From Rhynchopus euleeides (Eukaryota; Euglenozoa; Diplonemea; Diplonemida; Diplonemidae), in NCBI GenBank assembly GCA_963210315.1, contig OY723279.1:806001-870000 (forward strand): a DNA stretch of 64,000 bases. Direction: 5' to 3'. The position numbers were made by a program, and so were the translations under genes. Under the pieces are notes generated by a model. The model was not told where the DNA came from. It did not search any database and saw nothing but the letters and a program-made list of their open reading frames with translations. Of this stretch, positions 30,108 to 40,379 are shown piece by piece. Within the stretch, counting starts at the first letter, position 1. Every line of letters starts with the position of its first letter.

Positions 30108-31172
30108 TTAAAGACGGGCACAACACTCTGGGGAGAGGGCCAGGGCCACCTCCTCGTTCACGTTCGCGAGGTATCTCATGGTGGTGGGGGGAAGAATGGG
30201 GTTCGCGGTTTTGTGCCTGGCAATCCTGGGGATGTCCTGGGGGGGGAGGATACCGTTGGCTGCCAGTGTGGCTAGAAATTGCAGGGCCCCCCGTCGGGGT
30301 GAATGAAGCGTCCACTCTTGGCAGTTGGGGCATTGGCGGAGAAGGCGCAGAAATTGGGAGTGGGGGACACCGAACAGAAGGGATTCCAAGGGGCATGTCT
30401 GTCTTTTCTCCACCACGAACGCAATCAGACGCTCCAAACCCGCCCCCGCTGCAACTGCGAACCTGCGATCCACAAATGGGGTCGTCTTGATTGCCTTCGA
30501 CCTGTAAAAATCCACCACGAGTCGTGTTCCACATGCTGTGGGTTTCACATCCTTTACCGTGAGATCTGCCGCATCGCGGTAGCGGCAGGCTGTCTTCCAC
30601 AGAAACAACAACAGGTTCGCCTCCACCTCGTGCCCCCTTGTGAACAGAACAAACACCGCCTGGGTCACTTCGGCCTTTTTTGCGGGGACAGCTTGCTTCG
30701 GGGGGGAAAAGGGGGTCGCACGAGCCAGTGCGTTGGCATAGCCCTGAAGGGGGAGCGGGGACCAATTCCCCTGCTGCAGACCGACTGCGTTTATTGCCGA
30801 TGCATAATTTTTGACTGTGCTTGTTGTCAAGTGGGTCATTCCCGCCAGAAACAGAACTGCTGCATCTTCCGAGGGGGGTAGGGAGAGGTCTGCTGTCACA
30901 CACCAACTTTCCAGTCTTTTCCATAGCCCACCCCTGGTGGAGATTGTGCGTTCCGCCAGGCTCTCTTTCATGACTTCTTCCAGCCGTTCCTTTGCTTCCC
31001 ACAGAGTGTGGTCGTCCCTGGCCCGGGTCCTTGCCGGCGCAGCTTGCGTGTACACCTCCGACAGAGTGTTCTGGACGATGTTCTGGGGGGCGGGAGGGGG
31101 GGTAGGGGGTTGGGGGGGCCTTTCCTGTCCCAGTTTTTGGCAGAGTGCCGTGATTTGGCCGAGTGCCTGCAT
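30108..31172 (-). CDS. Tyrosine recombinase of family B, copy 2
   Basis: 354 residues, essentially the same protein as at 8893-9957, with the same Arg (KTACRYRDAAD), HSPRRG, ARHKTA and TMRYLAN motifs. It lies between ORF1 and the truncated RT. The gene itself looks whole although its element is not. Confidence 0.88.
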   Translation of the reverse strand: MQALGQITALCQKLGQERPPQPPTPPPAPQNIVQNTLSEVYTQAAPARTRARDDHTLWEAKERLEEVMKESLAERTISTRGGLWKRLESWCVTADLSLPPSEDAAVLFLAGMTHLTTSTVKNYASAINAVGLQQGNWSPLPLQGYANALARATPFSPPKQAVPAKKAEVTQAVFVLFTRGHEVEANLLLFLWKTACRYRDAADLTVKDVKPTACGTRLVVDFYRSKAIKTTPFVDRRFAVAAGAGLERLIAFVVEKRQTCPLESLLFGVPHSQFLRLLRQCPNCQEWTLHSPRRGALQFLATLAANGILPPQDIPRIARHKTANPILPPTTMRYLANVNEEVALALSPECCARL

Positions 31173-31195
31173 GATGTCCTGGCCGGGTGCCGGTG

Positions 31196-32179
31196 TTAAT
31201 TCCAGTTGGTGTTGCCCCGGGGTTTCCCCCCCTTTCCCCCCTTTCCCTGAAATGTGTGGTGGGGGTAGGGGGAATACCGATTCGGGGGGGGAAAAGACTG
31301 GGGAGGGCCACCGTTGCCCCCCTTTCCCCCCTTCGTCGTGCGTGCACGCCCCGCCAGCTTGGCGATGGCCCGGTCAGCAGCGGATGCTTCCGTGTCGGCC
31401 GTCCGCATCTCCGCCTCCACCTGCGCCCGGGGGATCCTGTGTTGTTTCCACGCCTCATTCACCACCAGCTCGTGCAGCAGCTGGTTCCCCATCTGGGTCA
31501 CGGTGGTGGACCAGAACCCCCGCTCAGCAGCCTCCTGCGCGAGGGCGACCCACGTGCTCAGGTGGGTCACCTTGTTCGATGTCCCGAACTGCAGCCTCAG
31601 GTCTCGGATCATCTCCCGCGCCGCTGCCACCCCTCCTGCCTTCAAAAACCCCTGCCACTGGGAGACGCAAGCCGGCCTCATGTTGGGCAGGCTGAGGGCC
31701 GACTGCAGGTTCCCGATTGTCGGGAGCTTGGGGGGGTCCTGGGCAGGGGGGCTGCTCCCCTCCGGTTGCGCCTGTGCCGCCCCGGCCTCACCTCCCGCTT
31801 TCCCCCCAGTCCCCGCCTGCTTGGCGCCTTCGCGGACCGCCTTGGCGAGGTCTAGTACCGACTCTCTCATGAGGTCGAGTTGTGCCTTGGTCTGCTTCCT
31901 CGCGTATTCATGCACCGATCTGAGGTTGGCGTAGTCAAACCCCACCACGGGGATGGTGCATTCTTGCAACCCCGTGGGCTCGACTTCATCGAGTTCCTCT
32001 AACGGCAGGGTGTAGAGGATGGTGTACGTGTTGTCCTCATTTTTTCGCAGCACCCCCGCGTGGCGAGAGTACTCTCCCCCAATTTCGTCGCCATCCTGTG
32101 GGGATGCTCTGACCTCGTACACAATCTCGGTCACTCCGCGCTGGTGGAGCCTGTCGAGCATCTGTGTAACCGCTTCCAT
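31196..32179 (-). CDS. Gag-like ORF1 of family B, copy 2
   Basis: About 327 residues from MEAVTQMLDRLHQRG; an upstream open frame reaches 32368 but lies in the A1 repeat. The N-terminal acidic and charged part is followed by a helical block (EYARKQTKAQLDLMRESVLD). A globular part holds MGNQLLHELVV, and the Gly/Lys-rich tail is likely nucleic-acid binding. As the only uninterrupted copy of this ORF in the window, it defines the exact insertion point of A copy 1 in B copy 1. Confidence 0.8.
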   Translation of the reverse strand: MEAVTQMLDRLHQRGVTEIVYEVRASPQDGDEIGGEYSRHAGVLRKNEDNTYTILYTLPLEELDEVEPTGLQECTIPVVGFDYANLRSVHEYARKQTKAQLDLMRESVLDLAKAVREGAKQAGTGGKAGGEAGAAQAQPEGSSPPAQDPPKLPTIGNLQSALSLPNMRPACVSQWQGFLKAGGVAAAREMIRDLRLQFGTSNKVTHLSTWVALAQEAAERGFWSTTVTQMGNQLLHELVVNEAWKQHRIPRAQVEAEMRTADTEASAADRAIAKLAGRARTTKGGKGGNGGPPQSFPPPNRYSPYPHHTFQGKGGKGGKPRGNTNWN

Positions 32180-32445
32180 TTTAAGAGCTTCTCCCACGGA
32201 CTGCTTCTCTGAAGTGTAAAAAGAGAAAGGCTTTGCGCAGTCCGTGGGAGAAAGTAAGTTGGAGCTTGTCGTTACCTGAGGTGTGGGGGGTTGTGTGTAA
32301 AACCCAAGAATTATACGGACTGCAAGCCAACATTCCTGTGACCGAATAGAGAAGGGGAGAGATGGCATGGAACCGAGGGGAGAGGGGGGCAGGAACCTTG
32401 GGAACTCCGACTAGTGAGCAGGCCCACTGTGGCCAGAGGCTTGCC

Positions 32446-33687
32446 ATGGTCCACCCCGAGCGCCTGGCGTCCCTCGCAATGGCCAAGGCAAACAACTGGG
32501 TTGTGTGCCAGGCGCCGATGGAGGAGTACGCGGTGTACATGGAGAGGGCAGTGCTGGCTGTGAGGCAGGAGACCCGCCGCAGCATGAGGGAGATCGCGGA
32601 GGAAGAGCTGCGGGAGAAGTATGGCACAAAGATGCTGCGGGGGCTGCTGAAGTGTGACCTGCTCCGCCTCGCGCTGTTGCTGGGCATTCCGGAAGCCGAT
32701 CGGAATGTGAAGGCCGATGATCTGCGAGTCGTGGTTGGTGACCGCGTGCTGAAGCTCGCAGAGCCCTGCCGTGGCAGGAACAACCGGGGGGACGCGGCTG
32801 ACGCCACCTCCAACCTCAGGGAAAAGCTGTGGACGTCTGTGAAGGGCATCCTGGCTGCCCTGAACGACGCGGGGGTGAAGCATGTGCAGGCGTTTGTGAG
32901 CTCCCCTGCATTCCCCATTCTGCTGAAGCTTCCTGGGGCGCTCCCAGAGAAGCAGGAGGATGATGCTGATGATGTGACTGCGGATGGCGATGATGGCGAC
33001 GGTCGCGAGGATGATGACGACGACAATGGCGAGGAGGAGGACGTTGGTGACGACGACGACCTATCCTGATGATCCTGATGATAGCGATGATGATGATGAT
33101 GATGATGGCGATCGCATGGATGCTGCTGGTGATGACAAGTTGTGTCCGGCGCAGAAGCTGCTAGGGTGGGATAAGCTGTCCTCGTTGGAGTGCCCACGGG
33201 TGGGCCCCGACGCCACCTGTGACGACGAGTCTGACTCCTCCGACGAGGATGCCCCATTTCCTGCTGACCACCAGGTGCCGAAGCGTGTCTCCGCCCTCCT
33301 TTGGACAGATGAGGTGGTGAAAAGGCTGAGTTGTGCTGCCGGGAGTGCAAGTTTAGGTGACCTCTCTCGTGAAGACGCCAACGTCCTCATCCAGAAGACC
33401 TTGGGCAGGATGAAGGTGGAGACCCTGCGGGGTATCCGGAACGCCGTTGCGACCTCAAAGAGTTTGGGGAAGCGCGAAGTGATGAGGGATATCCTGCTGC
33501 TCGCAGGTGCGCACAAGTCCTCCGACCTCGAGGGGAATTTTCCGTCCCGTGACAAGGTGCTGCGAGTGGCCCTCAGCAAGGCGAGCCTCCCGCGGGGCCA
33601 GGCGACCTCCGGCTCCCCGAAGGGTTTCCCTCAGGCAATCCCCATCCCCGCGGCAGTGAAGGAAGAGCACCGTGCCTCTCTGTGGAG
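32446..33687 (+). CDS. Host-like multidomain USP gene, segment 1
   Basis: First visible part of the long host-like gene. The chosen ATG at 32446 has good context (gccATGG), but B copy 2 abuts at 32435, so earlier exons could be missing. The protein starts MVHPERLASLAMAKANN and has a helical region with a SAP-like look (LLKCDLLRLALLLGIPEA). A very acidic Asp/Glu stretch follows at about 33000-33110. A second SAP-like helix pair lies at MKVETLRGIRNAV. The reading frame changes by one inside the repetitive GAY-rich acid stretch (first frame stops at 33069). This may be repeat slippage or, less likely, a tiny intron; no GT-AG pair that I tried restores the frame. The segment ends at the target duplication TGTGGAG of element C. 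Confidence 0.65.
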
Positions 33688-33689
33688 CA

Positions 33690-33960
33690 TGGGCTGCATT
33701 GAATCGGATTCCAAATAAAAATCTTCGATTCCGGGAATCGTGGAATCCGGATTCCGAATCAGAATCCGGATTCCACGATTCCAGAAAAAGAGTGGAATCG
33801 GATTCCGGAATCGAAAACGCCGATTCCAAAATTGTGGAATCCGATTCCGGAATCGAAATCACCGATTCCGGAATCGTGGAATCGGTGGAATCCGATTCCA
33901 GAATCCAGAATCGGATTCCACCGATTCCGGAATCGAGAATCGGATTCCGGAATCTGACCC
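33690..33960. repeat. GGAATCGGATTCC palindrome array
   Basis: About twenty variants of the palindromic motif GGAATCGGATTCC / GGAATCCGATTCC with short spacers. They cover the left end of the family C element. Many could base-pair with each other, so the single strand would be highly folded. Open frames through it are repeat artefacts. Confidence 0.85.
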
Positions 33961-34345
33961 AAAAATGTCGAAAAATGGACAAGTCGTAGGGGGACCCCAT
34001 CACCCCATATACCCCCTTCTGGGACCAAAAAGTGCACGAAAGGGGTTAAAACGGCTTAATTCGTTGATTTGTTGCATTTCCCTGCTAAAAAACGGTTTTT
34101 GTGTGGGCGAGTAGTTGTAGAAAAGCGCGAAAAATGTCAAAAAATCGTAATTTTCACAGAGGCCCAAAAACGTGTTTCTGGGTGAAAAATGGGCCCAAAA
34201 ACCGATTTCTGGCCATTTCTGGGTGGTTTTTGGGGGTTTCCGTCCATTTTTCAGCCATTTTTCTGGTCAGAACCCACCCAGAAGCCCTTAGAAAATGGCT
34301 GGTGGCAGTTTTGGGTCGAATTGAACAGAAGGACGAATTGCTCAC

Positions 34346-34475
34346 CAACTCTTTCGATACATGAAAATTTGGGCATTTTCCGTTACTCTCAACACATTCG
34401 CACACCATGCGAAAATTTCGAATTTTTGGCCGAAAAATCCGGTTTTTGGTTGGGCCAGGGGGCTGGCTCTCCGTC
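34346..34475. repeat. Dispersed ~125-bp module
   Basis: Starts CCAACTCTTTCGATACATG and continues through CACACCATG to an AATTTCGAATTTTTGGC stretch. A close relative is at about 60668-60775. In both places the module belongs to a larger palindrome-bearing repeat with the conserved box, linking family C to the element near 60.9 kb. Confidence 0.75.
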
Positions 34476-34539
34476 CCTGAAGTGTCCCTGAATACTTCCG
34501 GCCAACACAACGGCAACACAACATACGAAACCACGCCTG

Positions 34540-34930
34540 AAAATTTCCGGCGCCTGCGGCGGGCTGTTGACCCCCACCCCCCCACCCCTGCCGAGGATTT
34601 CTTCTGAGAATGGCGCTCCAAAAGTGCCGAAAATTGGCAAGACTTGGTCGAAAAAGTTGATTTTCGGTACACCTTCTTTTGTCGACCCAAAAATTTCCGG
34701 CGCCTGCGGCGGGCTCTCTGCCCCCCCCCCCCCCCCGCACGCGCACGGAAAGTGCGCGGCCCAGGACGTGTTCTCCCGAAAAAAGTCGATTTTCGGTACA
34801 CCTTCTTTTTTAGACCCCAAAAATTTCCGGCGCCTGCGGCGGGCTTCCCCCCCCCCCTCCCCCGCACGCGCACGTAAAGTGCGCGGCCGAGGATGTTCTC
34901 CCGAAAAAGTCGATTTTCGGTACACCTTAA
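34540..34930. repeat. GC-rich ~130-bp tandem repeats inside element C
   Basis: About two and a half copies of a unit with GATTTTCGGTACACCTT, then CCGGCGCCTGCGGCGGGC, a C-run and CGCACGCGCACGGAAAGTGC. No coding function is seen. Confidence 0.75.
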
Positions 34931-35456
34931 CAAAAAAGACCCAAAAAATTGTGGAATCGGATTCCACTCGGTTTTTCGATTCCGGAATCGGATTCTCGAT
35001 TCCAGGAATCCGATTCCCTGCAGCCCATGGGGTGGATTTCGGTCGCCCACCAAAAATCCATTTTATGGCCCAGATTCGCGAAAAAAATACAACTAAAAAA
35101 ACGCAAGCAGAAAAATGACTACCTAATTTGGCTCGCGGAATCCACGATGGCCATTATTTCGCACTGAATCGTCAATCTAAGCATGTTCCTGCCCTCATTT
35201 CGCCAGACCCCATTCACTGCTCAGCAAGAAGTCTCGGTAATCCGACGACTTTGCGAAATCGAGGCTCATCCGAGGTGAAAAATCACGAAAAATCGCATTG
35301 TCTTTTTCCCGTACAAAACCATGAAAAACCAAGTGTCACCCAATGGGAAATCTATTTTTTGACTTTTTTTGTGGAATCGGATTCCACTCGGTTTTTCGAT
35401 TCCGGAATCGGATTCTCGATTCCAGGAATCCGATTCCCTGCAGCCCATGTGTGGAG

Positions 35457-37959
35457 GCTCTTCTGCATGTCCCGCGACGATGCGGAGGACCGCGAGAGGA
35501 TCGGTGCTGAAGTGCTGGGGACGGGGCCATTGCAGCCTCGATCTGCAACCGCCGCCGAGACGGGTGCCCCGGTGGTGCAGACAGAAACTGCGACTACTCC
35601 AACTCCAGCTCCAACTGCAACTGCAACTCCAGCTCCAACTGCAACTCAAGCTCCAACTGCAACTGCAACTCCGACTCCGACTCCTCCCACTCCAGCCCCT
35701 CCAGTGCTGTTTTCTGCCGAGGACCACGTCGCGGGGCTGGGCTTTCCGAAGTTCTCCTTCTCCGATGCGGGTGCGAATTGGCAGAGTGGGTGCCCTTCGT
35801 CGGCCTACATCGTGTTGCAGAAGCTTCTCACGGAACTGGGTGTCGAGAACCCCCTCCAAGCGGTCACGTGGCAGGATGCTCAGCATGAGCAGGCGAGGGT
35901 CGAGAAGGGTGGCGGTTGGGCTGTGTGCTCCAACGGGAGATTTAGCCCCGAGGTGGTGGGCACTCTACTCGAGAGAGCGACGGGTGGCAAGTGGTATCTT
36001 GCGGAACCGGGGGACGCTTTTGTGAGGTCGCGATTTGCTGTTGTGCAAGCATTTGCGTCTCGTGAGTTGGTGCATGATCGCGACTGTTGGTGGCTTCTCG
36101 CGACGAAGCAGCCACCTTCTGCAGGCATTGTCCGATGTCTGGTCGGGAACCACCCGAAATACGAGGTGTGGGGACCACATGGGCCAACCAAACCCTTTAA
36201 AAAATTGGTGGCCCCTCTCGAGTCTGTGTGGACGGCGACAGCGTGCATTCGCTGGTGCGTGCGTGCGAGTACCGACAGTGTGACGGCAGACACCTCACAC
36301 TGTGGTTACAGCGAGCACTGGGAGAAGGCCAAGGCCGCCGACGAGGCGGAGATCGATGCCCTGCGCGCCCGGGATGATAGGGCTAAAGACCCTCAGAAAG
36401 CGGACCGTGCGAAGTATCGACAGGTGGCGGAGGACTTCGGGTGGGAGGTGGCGGAACTCCGTTTGAGGGACGTTTTCCCTCCAGATCTTCACCTGACTTC
36501 CGGGGTCGGTCGGGTGAAGAGGGAGCTTACTTGTTTGCGTAGGTTCAACCACGAAACTGGGTTGGCGGAGGACGGTGAGGACTGCGCCCTCACGGGGGAG
36601 AGCGGGTGGGCTGTGGCGAACTGGGTCGTGCAGCACTGTTGGTTCTTCCCCACCAAAGTGCTGGCGAAAATGAAGGCACTGGACCCACGCAGGGTTCCGC
36701 CGGGCGTGGCACTGCAGCTGGGGGAGCGTACGGAGCCGGAGTGGCCCCGCATCACGTGGGAGCAGATGCAGCTGTGCCAACACCAGGGTCCGCTGAGGGA
36801 GTCGAATGGCTTCCGGGGAGTCCGGCTTTCGTGGAAGGGGGATTTCTGCATCTCCGCCGTGATCCTCGCTGTCGAGACGGAAGTGAGGGCGTTCCCGCCG
36901 CATACCCCGCCCGGCTCCCTCAAATGCACCGACCAGGGACAGTGGCACACCGTGCGTGTCAAGCTGTATCCGCCTGGACCAGGGGACAGGAGCGATGTCG
37001 CGCGTGTGCCCGAGGGAGCCTGGGATTCCGAGGTCGCGGCGATGTTATTTGCCCCCCCCGACGACACCGCCTCGGGGCGGAACAGAGGCTTGTGGCGAGT
37101 GGCTCTGCGGGTGGAGCGTGAGTCGGACAGGTGTGTGGTGAAGTGCACCGACCACCCTGAGGAGTCGCACGAATCCCTAGAGGCTGCGGTGCAGCATTTT
37201 CTGGCGCAGGGGGAATTCGAGCTGTATGCCGTCCGTAGCGCCGAACGTGCGATGGCCAGCGTTCCGTGTATGCGGAGCCTGCGGGTGAGCCGGATGGTGA
37301 AGGCGAGGAAGAGCCTGACGGAGGAGGAGATGAAGCTCCCAGCGCAGCTGTGGAGGGCACGCTGCCTGGCGTACGTGGAGGGGAAGATGGCGGAGGAGTT
37401 TGGCCGCATCCGGGAAGCTGCAAATCGCCTGATCTACCGAGAGGTTCCCAAGTCGCTGTTTTCAGCGGCGCCGGGTACGGTAGAAAGACAGAACCTGCTG
37501 AGCGTCGACTGGCTGCGGAAACGGCGCCCCCACTCCGTGACCTACCTCGGGGATATGCTCTCGGCGGTGGCGGACCTGGCGGTGAGGTGCCTGGAGGAGG
37601 AGGTGCGCGCCACGCTGACGAAGGATGTGCCGGGGAAGCTTAAAATAATCTTCCCCGGTCAGGAGCCTCTGAGGCCCTTCTCGGAGATGGGTCTGGTGGA
37701 GGTGCATCACTTGTGGGAGGAGGTGGTGAACGGGAAGTGGCAGATGGACCGGTGCGTGGCTGAGCTGAGGCAGCAGCTCAGTGAGGTTGAGCTCAGGTGC
37801 GGACGGCGGTCAGCGCAGGCGGATGCGGTCGCGACGCCGGTGTCTGCTGCACCCTCGGTGCCATGCTGCAAGGTGTGTGGGGAGACCTGCACGAAGAAGG
37901 GGACCCCCTTTGTGAGTTTGGCTTCGCATGCCGCTTCGGCGCACGGCCTCACCTGGGAG
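35457..37959 (+). CDS. Host-like multidomain USP gene, segment 2
   Basis: About 830 residues continuing in frame from segment 1 once the C element and one TGTGGAG are discounted. Early there is a Thr/Pro/Ala-rich linker (TATPAPTATQAPTATA; about 35590-35700). A globular region follows, with FSDAGANWQSGCPSSAYIVLQ and CWWLLATKQPPSAGIVRCL, which I do not recognise; a Cys/His cluster could be a further protease-like fold, but that is a guess. The region 36300-37200 is unassigned. Helical sequence leads to a possible C2H2 zinc finger near the end: CCKVCGETC with SHAASAHG, that is C-x2-C with H-x4-H (about 37862-37945). The segment ends at the insertion of A copy 3, inside GLTWEE. Confidence 0.65.
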
Positions 37960-38690
37960 GAATCATACCTTGGCCGGGCTATCGCAGACAGGGGGCACAC
38001 ACACGTCGACTCGGCTATAGTTCTCCTGGTGGTGTGTGTGCGCAACGACAAGAAAGGCAAAGGCAATGGGTAGTGGGGGTGTTGATGGGAAGGGGGAAGG
38101 GGGACTTCCGGTTCAGCTTTTCCTCACTTGCAACGCGAAGGGGTTAAGAGATCCCGCGACAACCGCCAATTCAGGCTGTTGAGGCGAGGTCCGGGGGATG
38201 GAGGGTGGGACAATAAAAGAAAGCGGACAAGACGAAGAGTGTTGGCCGCGGGGAGATTACCCTGATGAAGGGGGTGTTGTGTGGTGTGGTGTTAAAGTTA
38301 TATACAAGGTGTCCCGGGAAGGTGCATGGGCACAACATGGGGGGAGAGAGAGAGGGGAAAGGCAACAGGATTGGGGTTGAGGGGTGTCAGGGGTGATGAG
38401 GGGGATGGGGGTGTCTGCTGCCAGTGGCCTTGGGTCATATTCCCTCAGTAAACTGTGAGAATCATACCTTGGCCGGGCTATCGCAGACAGGGGGCACACA
38501 CACGTCGACTCGGCTATAGTTCTCCTGGTGGTGTGTGTGCGCAACGACAAGAAAGGCAAAGGCAATGGGTAGTGGGGGTGTTGATGGGAAGGGGGAAGGG
38601 GGACTTCCGGTTCAGCTTTTCCTCACTTGCAACGCGAAGGGGTTAAGAGATCCCGCGACAACCGCCAATTCAGGCTGTTGAGGCGAGGTC
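37960..38690 (-). repeat. A-family 3' cassette B2-A2-B1 of copy 3
   Basis: B2 37960-38191, A2 38210-38458 and B1 38459-38690, read on the minus strand. Same lengths (232, 249, 232) and boundaries as in copy 2. Confidence 0.85.
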
Positions 38691-40379
38691 TCCGCCTGCC
38701 CCACCGCGAGTGAAGAAGCGCCGCACCGCAAGTGAAACCTGGTCCCGGGTTTCGGGAGAAGAAATGCAAGAGGGGGGGATACGGGAAGGGAGATCTGCCG
38801 GATTGGCAGAGGTGTGGACGTATCCAACGGAAAAAGACAAAACCTGGAGGGCTGTGAGGTATTCTACCGCCTCCAGGACGGACTTGTTAATAAGATTGCA
38901 GGCGGCACACAGCCGCTTGCGCACAACAGCTGCCACGGTCGTATTGTCGACCCAGATCTCTACAGCCCCCCCGCACACAGACCGGGGAAGGGCTCGCACT
39001 GTTTTGTTGAGGGCCATCGCCTCGAGAATGTTAATGTGCAGCTGGGACTCGGCTGCGGTCCACGAGTCACCAATGACCTGCATTTCTTGTGTAAAGGAAT
39101 CTATTAAGACGCCACCCCAACCCTTGAGGGAGGCGTCAACAAAGCAAGTAAAAGACGGGGGTGTGGACTGAATAACTCTCCTGTGGGGGGGAACACGCGC
39201 AACCCCCACACACACACACCACTGCCGCAACTCCCGGCAGACCGATGGGGGGATCCGCACAGGGTCAGGCGGCCGAAGGACCGCCCGGTTCAAAAAATTA
39301 GTCACCCGGCGGAGGAACTTGATCCCAAACCAGAACCTCCCCGGGGACACTCCCGAAATGGCGCTGGCGTGGAGCAACCTTCCACCCAGCGACTCCAGCT
39401 CACCAGCCGTCACCCTCTGCCAGTCCACGCTGTCCAGCTTCGCCATCAGCCTGTCCGACGGAGACACGGTCTGGGCAGCATGGTCGAATGCCACCCCGAG
39501 AAACTCGTAGACCGTCGCCGTGTCCACCGAGTCAGACGGCTTCCATGTCGCAGCGCACGCCGCAGCCACCTTGTCCATCTGCCGCGTCGCCATTTCGACA
39601 CTGGTGCGGGGGCCGGTCAGACGCACGTTGTCGATCCAGACGTCGACCCCCACCTCAGGCGCAGTGCAGAACTCCTGGCGGACGTAGTCCCGGTGCCCAC
39701 CCACAACAGCAGCCAAAGTGTGCATCAGCTCGGGCGCACAACAGTGGCCCATGGGCAACCTCAGCAGCTCATACCAGTCCCCCGACTCGTCAGCGAAGCG
39801 AAAGAACCTCCGTGCAGGCGCAGGGATGGGGATCTGATAAAACCCGCACTTGAAATCCCGCGCCGACCCACACTCCGCAAACACCGCGTCGAGGTACCCC
39901 GAGATGTGCCCCAGGGGGACGTGTGCCGCGTAGGACTCCTCCAAGTTGTCGTTTGCCTGCTTGGTCCAGAGGATGAACCTCTGCCGCAACCCGGACGGCT
40001 TCTCCTCCATCACAGTAAAGGGCACGCACAGGGAGGGGCCCGGACCCGACGCAGGCCCAGCCACTCCGTTCTCCACCAGCAGCTCCGCATGCTTGTGTTG
40101 TAGATGCGAGGGGCGGGAGCGCCCCTCAGAGGGAGAAGGTGTAGAAGTGCCCGGCGGGGGTGCATCGGGGAACGTCAGCCGCCACACCTCGTCGAACCTG
40201 CGCCTCACAGTGGCGGTCATCCTCGCCCGCAGCGCCTCGACGTCCATCTCCGCCACAGAAGACACATGCAGGGGCGCACGGCGCTCCTCCTCCGTCGCCG
40301 GCAGCCTCGACTGGTGCGCACGCCGCGTCACCGAGTGCAGCCCCCGCTGCTTGCGGCAAAAGGACTCAGGGTCGGCCAT
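38670..40379 (-). CDS. RT-RNase H of family A, copy 3
   Basis: 569 residues, nearly the same protein as at 26247-27956. It has the RT motifs ARDFKCGFYQIPIP, LPMGHCCAPELMH and VDVWIDNV and the RNase H motifs FVDASLKGWGG, IWVDNTT and SANPADLPSR. The start overlaps the YR stop by the TGATG arrangement. It looks whole. Confidence 0.92.
   Translation of the reverse strand: MADPESFCRKQRGLHSVTRRAHQSRLPATEEERRAPLHVSSVAEMDVEALRARMTATVRRRFDEVWRLTFPDAPPPGTSTPSPSEGRSRPSHLQHKHAELLVENGVAGPASGPGPSLCVPFTVMEEKPSGLRQRFILWTKQANDNLEESYAAHVPLGHISGYLDAVFAECGSARDFKCGFYQIPIPAPARRFFRFADESGDWYELLRLPMGHCCAPELMHTLAAVVGGHRDYVRQEFCTAPEVGVDVWIDNVRLTGPRTSVEMATRQMDKVAAACAATWKPSDSVDTATVYEFLGVAFDHAAQTVSPSDRLMAKLDSVDWQRVTAGELESLGGRLLHASAISGVSPGRFWFGIKFLRRVTNFLNRAVLRPPDPVRIPPSVCRELRQWCVCVGVARVPPHRRVIQSTPPSFTCFVDASLKGWGGVLIDSFTQEMQVIGDSWTAAESQLHINILEAMALNKTVRALPRSVCGGAVEIWVDNTTVAAVVRKRLCAACNLINKSVLEAVEYLTALQVLSFSVGYVHTSANPADLPSRIPPSCISSPETRDQVSLAVRRFFTRGGAGGDLASTA

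Larger units (their letters stand above)
29338..32435 (-). mobile_element. YR retrotransposon family B, copy 2 (3'-truncated)
   Basis: On the minus strand: A1 (32435-32218), whole-looking ORF1 and YR, then RT-RNase H cut off at 29338 by a family C repeat. The RNase H part and the 3' cassette are missing, so the element is broken at one end. Sequence is nearly identical to B copy 1. Its 5' end at 32435 abuts the first segment of the host-like USP gene. Confidence 0.9.
33688..35449. mobile_element. Family C element, complete, in the USP gene
   Basis: 1762 bp with inverted ends CATGGGCTGCA ... TGCAGCCCATG and flanking direct TGTGGAG (33681-33687 and 35450-35456), a 7-bp target duplication. This is the signature of a cut-and-paste DNA transposon. 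No transposase is encoded, so it is non-autonomous. Contents: a GGAATCGGATTCC-type array (33690-33960), AT-rich sequence, GC-rich ~135-bp tandem repeats (about 34540-34930), a second palindrome cluster, the ~64-bp linker and a full C unit with the conserved box (about 35331-35365). It looks composite, perhaps built by insertion or unequal exchange of C units. Confidence 0.85.

Noticed and set aside
33047-33084. A 38-bp GT-AG mini-intron that would explain the frame change in the USP gene
   Set aside because: Removing 38 bp does not bring the two frames into phase; other nearby GT-AG pairs also fail.
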